Of a stretch of 64,000 bases of DNA, positions 60,776 through 64,000 are shown in pieces. Under the pieces are notes generated by a model, which was not told the origin of the DNA, did not search any database, and saw nothing but the letters and a program-made list of their open reading frames with translations. This stretch comes from Paenarthrobacter ilicis (GTDB lineage: Bacteria; Actinomycetota; Actinomycetes; Actinomycetales; Micrococcaceae), in NCBI RefSeq assembly GCF_016907545.1, contig NZ_JAFBCD010000001.1, positions 744,001 to 808,000 of the forward strand, given 5' to 3'. Both the position numbers and the translations under genes were made by a program. Numbering within the stretch: position 1 is the stretch's first letter; each line of letters opens with the position of its first letter.

Positions 60776-63409
60776 CTAGGCGTTGGCGATCAGCCCCAGC
60801 TCTGCCTTCGATGCCAGGGCCGAGTGCTTCGGGAACACGCGGACGGTGTAGCCAAAGGAGCCTGAGCGGTTGATGACCAGTGACCCGTTGAAGAGGTGCC
60901 GGCCGTTCCCGAGGTCTTCCACGGAAGCCAGTTCAGCCACCACCACGTCTTCCAGCTCATCGCTTTCTTCGGCGCGTCCGAAGGCCACTTCCACACTCAC
61001 GTCATCCGGCGTGAGGTTGTTCAGGGCCACGTAGGCGTTGACCTGAAGGGTGTCACCCACCTGGGGTTCCTCGGAGACGCCCACGGAATCAACGTGTTCC
61101 ACCACAACGCCGGGCCAGGCACCACGAACCTTGGACGTCCAGGCAGCGAGTTCCTTGGCTTCCTTGAAGGACCCGGCCGTGGCGCGGCGACCTGACACCG
61201 CGGCCGGGCAATAGAGGTTGTTCACGTAGTCGTGCAGCATGCGTTCCGCGGAGACCGCAGGGCCCAGGTTGGCCAGCGTGTGCTTGATCATGGATACCCA
61301 GTGGGTAGGCACGGTCTCCGTGCTGGACTCGGACGGCCCTGCTGCCCCCGCACCCTGCGCAACGGTGGTGCCGTAGAACCGCGGAGCCACCTGGGTTTCC
61401 AACAGTTCGTAGAGCGCCGAGGCTTCAATGTCGTCGCGTTCCTCCGCGGTGGCGTTGTTGTTGGCGGTGGGGATGGCCCAGCCGTTCTCGCCGTCGTACA
61501 TCTCATCCCACCACCCGTCCAGGACGGACAGGTTCAGTGAGCCGTTGATGGCGGCCTTCATGCCGGAGGTGCCGCAGGCCTCCAAGGGGCGCAGCGGGTT
61601 GTTGAGCCACACATCGCAGCCGGGGAACAGGGTGCGGGCCATGGCGATGTCGTAGTTGGGCAGGAACACGATCCTGTGGCGGACCTCGGGATCGTCGGTG
61701 AACCTGACCAAGTCCTGGATCATCTTCTTGCCGGCATCGTCAGCGGGGTGTGATTTGCCGGCGATGACCAACTGGATGGGGTGCTTGGGGTCCAGGAGCA
61801 GTGCCTTCAAACGGGCGGGATCCCGCAGCATCAATGTGAGGCGCTTGTAGGTGGGCACGCGGCGGGCAAAGCCGATGGTCAGGACGTCGGGGTCCAGCAC
61901 GGAGTCGGTCCAGCCGAGCTCGGCGTCGGCTGCGCCGCGTTTCTTCCAGGACGACCGGAGCCGTCGTCGAACATCATCAATGAGCTGTGCGCGCAATTCG
62001 CGGCGCATGGACCAGACGTCCTCGTCGCTGACGTTGTAGGCCAGGTCCCAACGGCCCAAGGCTTCTGCCTCGGCGCCGAACTGGTGGCGGGCCAGGGCAG
62101 AGATGCGCGGATCCACCCAGGTGGGTACGTGGACGCCATTGGTGACGGAAGTGATGGGAATTTCGGAGTGATCAAAGCCCGGCCACAGGCCGGAGAACAT
62201 TTCCCGGGACACCACACCGTGCAGCTTGGCCACACCATTGGCCCGCTGGGCCAGGCGCAAGCCCATCACGGCCATGTTGAAGACCGACGGGTTTCCGCCG
62301 TCGTAGTTTTCGCGGCCGAGCTCCAGGATCTTCTCCGTGGGAACGGCAGGTGCCAATCCGGCGTCGAAGAAGTGCTTGATCTGGACCGTCTCAAAGCGGT
62401 CAATGCCGGCCGGAACGGGCGTGTGCGTCGTGAAGACAGTAGAGGCACGCCCGGCGGCCAGGGCTTCATCCCAGCTGAGGGGATCGGCCGCGTTGGACAT
62501 GGCTTCCTGGATACGCTCGATCCCCAGGAATCCCGCGTGGCCCTCGTTGGTGTGGAAAACCTCGGGGGCCGGGGTGCCGGTCAGTTCCTGGTACACCCGA
62601 AGTGCTTTGACGCCACCCATGCCCAGGAGGAGTTCCTGCTGCAGCCGGTGGTCGCCTCCGCCGCCGTACAGGCGGTCCGTGATGCCGCGCGCGGCTTCGT
62701 CGTTGGAGGGAACGTTGGAGTCCAGCAGCAGCAGCGGAACGCGTCCGACGTCGGCACGCCACACGTGCGCGTGAAGCTCGCGTCCGTTGGGCAACGGAAG
62801 GGAGATGTGGACCGGCTTCCCGGGGACGCCGTCCTTGCCCGGGTGGCGGAGCAGCGTCAACGGAAGCCCGTCGGGATCCAGGACCGGGTAGGTTTCCTGC
62901 TGCCATGCATCGCGTGAGAGCGACTGCTTGAAGTAGCCGGCCTGGTACAGAAGTCCCACGCCGATGAGGGGAACACCCAGGTCCGAGGCTGACTTGAGGT
63001 GGTCGCCGGCCAGGATGCCCAGGCCGCCCGAGTACTGCGGCAGAACCTCGCTGATGCCGAACTCGGGAGAGAAGTAGGCAATGCAGGCCGGAGCGTCCTC
63101 GTTGAGGCCCTGGTACCAGCGCGGTTCGCTGAGGTACCTGTCCAAATCAGCGGCAGCGTCCTGGACCCGGGAAACAACCTCGCCGTTGTTGGCGAGGTCC
63201 TGGAGCTGGTCGCGGCTGATGGAACCCAAAAGGGCAATGGGATCGTGCTGCGACGCTTCCCAGAGCGCCGGGTTGAGGCTCGCGAAAAGCTCCCGGGTGG
63301 GACGGTGCCATGACCAACGCAGGTTGGTCGCCAACCGGGCCAAAGGCCTGATGGGCTCGGGGAGGACGGTACGGACTGTAAACCTTCGAATTGCCTTCAC
63401 GAGCGCCAC
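60776..63409 (-). CDS. glgP: Alpha-glucan (maltodextrin/glycogen) phosphorylase
   Basis: The 877-residue enzyme releases glucose 1-phosphate from alpha-1,4-glucans. It belongs to the non-classical phosphorylase class with an N-terminal DUF3417-type region (about 15-100), and has the PLP-Lys about 617 in EACGTSGMKAAINGSLN, plus VFTTHTPVPAG and VTNGVHVPTWV. GTG at 63407-63409 or 63398-63400 could be the start; neither has a good ribosome-binding site. It is divergent from glgE, as in mycobacteria. Confidence 0.93.
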   Translation of the reverse strand: MALVKAIRRFTVRTVLPEPIRPLARLATNLRWSWHRPTRELFASLNPALWEASQHDPIALLGSISRDQLQDLANNGEVVSRVQDAAADLDRYLSEPRWYQGLNEDAPACIAYFSPEFGISEVLPQYSGGLGILAGDHLKSASDLGVPLIGVGLLYQAGYFKQSLSRDAWQQETYPVLDPDGLPLTLLRHPGKDGVPGKPVHISLPLPNGRELHAHVWRADVGRVPLLLLDSNVPSNDEAARGITDRLYGGGGDHRLQQELLLGMGGVKALRVYQELTGTPAPEVFHTNEGHAGFLGIERIQEAMSNAADPLSWDEALAAGRASTVFTTHTPVPAGIDRFETVQIKHFFDAGLAPAVPTEKILELGRENYDGGNPSVFNMAVMGLRLAQRANGVAKLHGVVSREMFSGLWPGFDHSEIPITSVTNGVHVPTWVDPRISALARHQFGAEAEALGRWDLAYNVSDEDVWSMRRELRAQLIDDVRRRLRSSWKKRGAADAELGWTDSVLDPDVLTIGFARRVPTYKRLTLMLRDPARLKALLLDPKHPIQLVIAGKSHPADDAGKKMIQDLVRFTDDPEVRHRIVFLPNYDIAMARTLFPGCDVWLNNPLRPLEACGTSGMKAAINGSLNLSVLDGWWDEMYDGENGWAIPTANNNATAEERDDIEASALYELLETQVAPRFYGTTVAQGAGAAGPSESSTETVPTHWVSMIKHTLANLGPAVSAERMLHDYVNNLYCPAAVSGRRATAGSFKEAKELAAWTSKVRGAWPGVVVEHVDSVGVSEEPQVGDTLQVNAYVALNNLTPDDVSVEVAFGRAEESDELEDVVVAELASVEDLGNGRHLFNGSLVINRSGSFGYTVRVFPKHSALASKAELGLIANA

Positions 63410-63525
63410 ACTAACTGACGTACATGGCAGCCGGAACCGCTTTGGGTTTCTTTTAGGTAAAAGTCATCTTGCGTCAGTGAGATAGGTCGTGTGCTTAGCA
63501 TTCTCAGGTGATTGTCGCTAACGTC

Positions 63526-64000
63526 ATGTTTGTGACGACTACCTCGCGACCCATTGCCGCCCTGAAATCCAAGACGAAAACGGACATCACCGACGGACTT
63601 CGTTTCGGCCGGTTCCCCATCACGGCTGTCCAGCCCGTGGTTGAGGGAGGCCGGTTCCCGGCGAAGGCTTTGCCCGGGGAGGACCTGGTTGTTGGTGCCA
63701 CGGTGTTCCGTGAAGGCCACGACCAGCTTGGTGTGTCCGCCGTGGTGCTGGACCCGCGTGGCCGTGAACGCCAGCGCGTTCGCCTGGCCCCCGCCCAAGG
63801 CGAGGAGTGGAAGGGCCTTGACCGCTGGGAGGGCCTCATCACCCCCGGTGGTACCGGTGCGTGGTCCTTCGTCATTGAAGCCTGGCACGATCGCTACGGC
63901 ACCTGGCACCACAATTCCGAGGTAAAGATCGCTGCCGGCGTTGACGTGGAGTTGATGCTTGCCGAGGGCGCGGCCCTCCTGGAAGAGGCAGCCGACGACG
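63526..64000 (+). CDS. glgE: GlgE maltosyltransferase, N-terminal fragment
   Basis: The frame starts at ATG 63526 (a GTG at 63508 or 63532 is possible) and runs off the right edge after 158 codons. DGLRFGRFPITAVQPVVEGGRFPAKALPGEDLVV is the N-terminal domain pattern of alpha-1,4-glucan:maltose-1-phosphate maltosyltransferase (GH13_3). GlgE extends glucan using maltose 1-phosphate made from trehalose. Divergence from glgP matches the known actinobacterial arrangement. The catalytic domain is outside the window. Confidence 0.88.
   Translation, partial: MFVTTTSRPIAALKSKTKTDITDGLRFGRFPITAVQPVVEGGRFPAKALPGEDLVVGATVFREGHDQLGVSAVVLDPRGRERQRVRLAPAQGEEWKGLDRWEGLITPGGTGAWSFVIEAWHDRYGTWHHNSEVKIAAGVDVELMLAEGAALLEEAADD

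Overview
The window is GC-rich, uses many GTG and TTG starts, and holds genes typical of actinobacteria: CarD, a SenX3/RegX3-type phosphate pair, a proteasome activator of the PafE/Bpa family, GlgE-pathway enzymes and a GTP-type PEP carboxykinase. Gene content and order suggest a chromosomal segment of an Arthrobacter/Paenarthrobacter-like member of the Micrococcaceae. This placement is inference from content; there is no rRNA gene to confirm it. I see no insertion sequence, prophage, CRISPR array or plasmid function.

Left part (1-20,070). A minus-strand operon encodes a peptide-type ABC importer (substrate-binding lipoprotein, permease, a fused permease-ATPase, a second ATPase) and ends in the first codons of a DapA-family aldolase. 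It is transcribed divergently from a FadR-like GntR regulator. Next come tRNA-Arg, pckG with a CRP/GlxR-type site upstream, an NsrR-like Rrf2 regulator, a small unknown protein coupled to phosphomannomutase, a RecQ helicase with a phosphoribosyltransferase-like C-terminus, a DHA2 exporter, tRNA-Ser(GCT), an S9 prolyl oligopeptidase and an FAD/NAD(P)-binding protein that ends in a 17-bp tandem repeat.

Middle part (20,100-44,200). A 1509-residue secreted nuclease/5'-nucleotidase comes first, followed by a Cys-containing lipoprotein, a glyoxalase-like gene split by one in-frame TAG, tRNA-Ser(TGA), quinone oxidoreductase-padR, cstA-ybdD (pyruvate/peptide uptake), a PafE/Bpa proteasome activator with C-terminal GQYL, and an aldo/keto reductase. 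A carboxylate module follows (MatC-like carrier, PrpF-like isomerase, divergent LysR), then tRNA-Thr, then a 990-residue kinase/aminotransferase fusion with a divergent Lrp regulator, and the tightly overlapped tmk-holB-hydrolase operon.

Right part (44,200-64,000). This holds a trans-sulfuration enzyme, a DUF2516 protein, a methyltransferase, gpmA, then phoU facing senX3-regX3 across an intergenic region with an 11-bp-periodic Pho-box-like repeat. The conserved lpqE-like/carD/ispD/ispF/lipoprotein/cysS/rRNA-methyltransferase block follows. A nitrilase, glgX, a secreted RNase Sa-like enzyme with its barstar-type inhibitor, a 5'-truncated FtsX-type permease remnant and the divergent glgP/glgE pair close the window.

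The main themes are central carbon and glycogen metabolism, phosphate and nucleic-acid scavenging, and catabolism of organic acids and peptides. The least ordinary items are the RNase-barstar pair beside a permease relic, the RecQ-PRTase fusion, the kinase-aminotransferase fusion, the amber-split VOC gene and several well-formed candidate operators.
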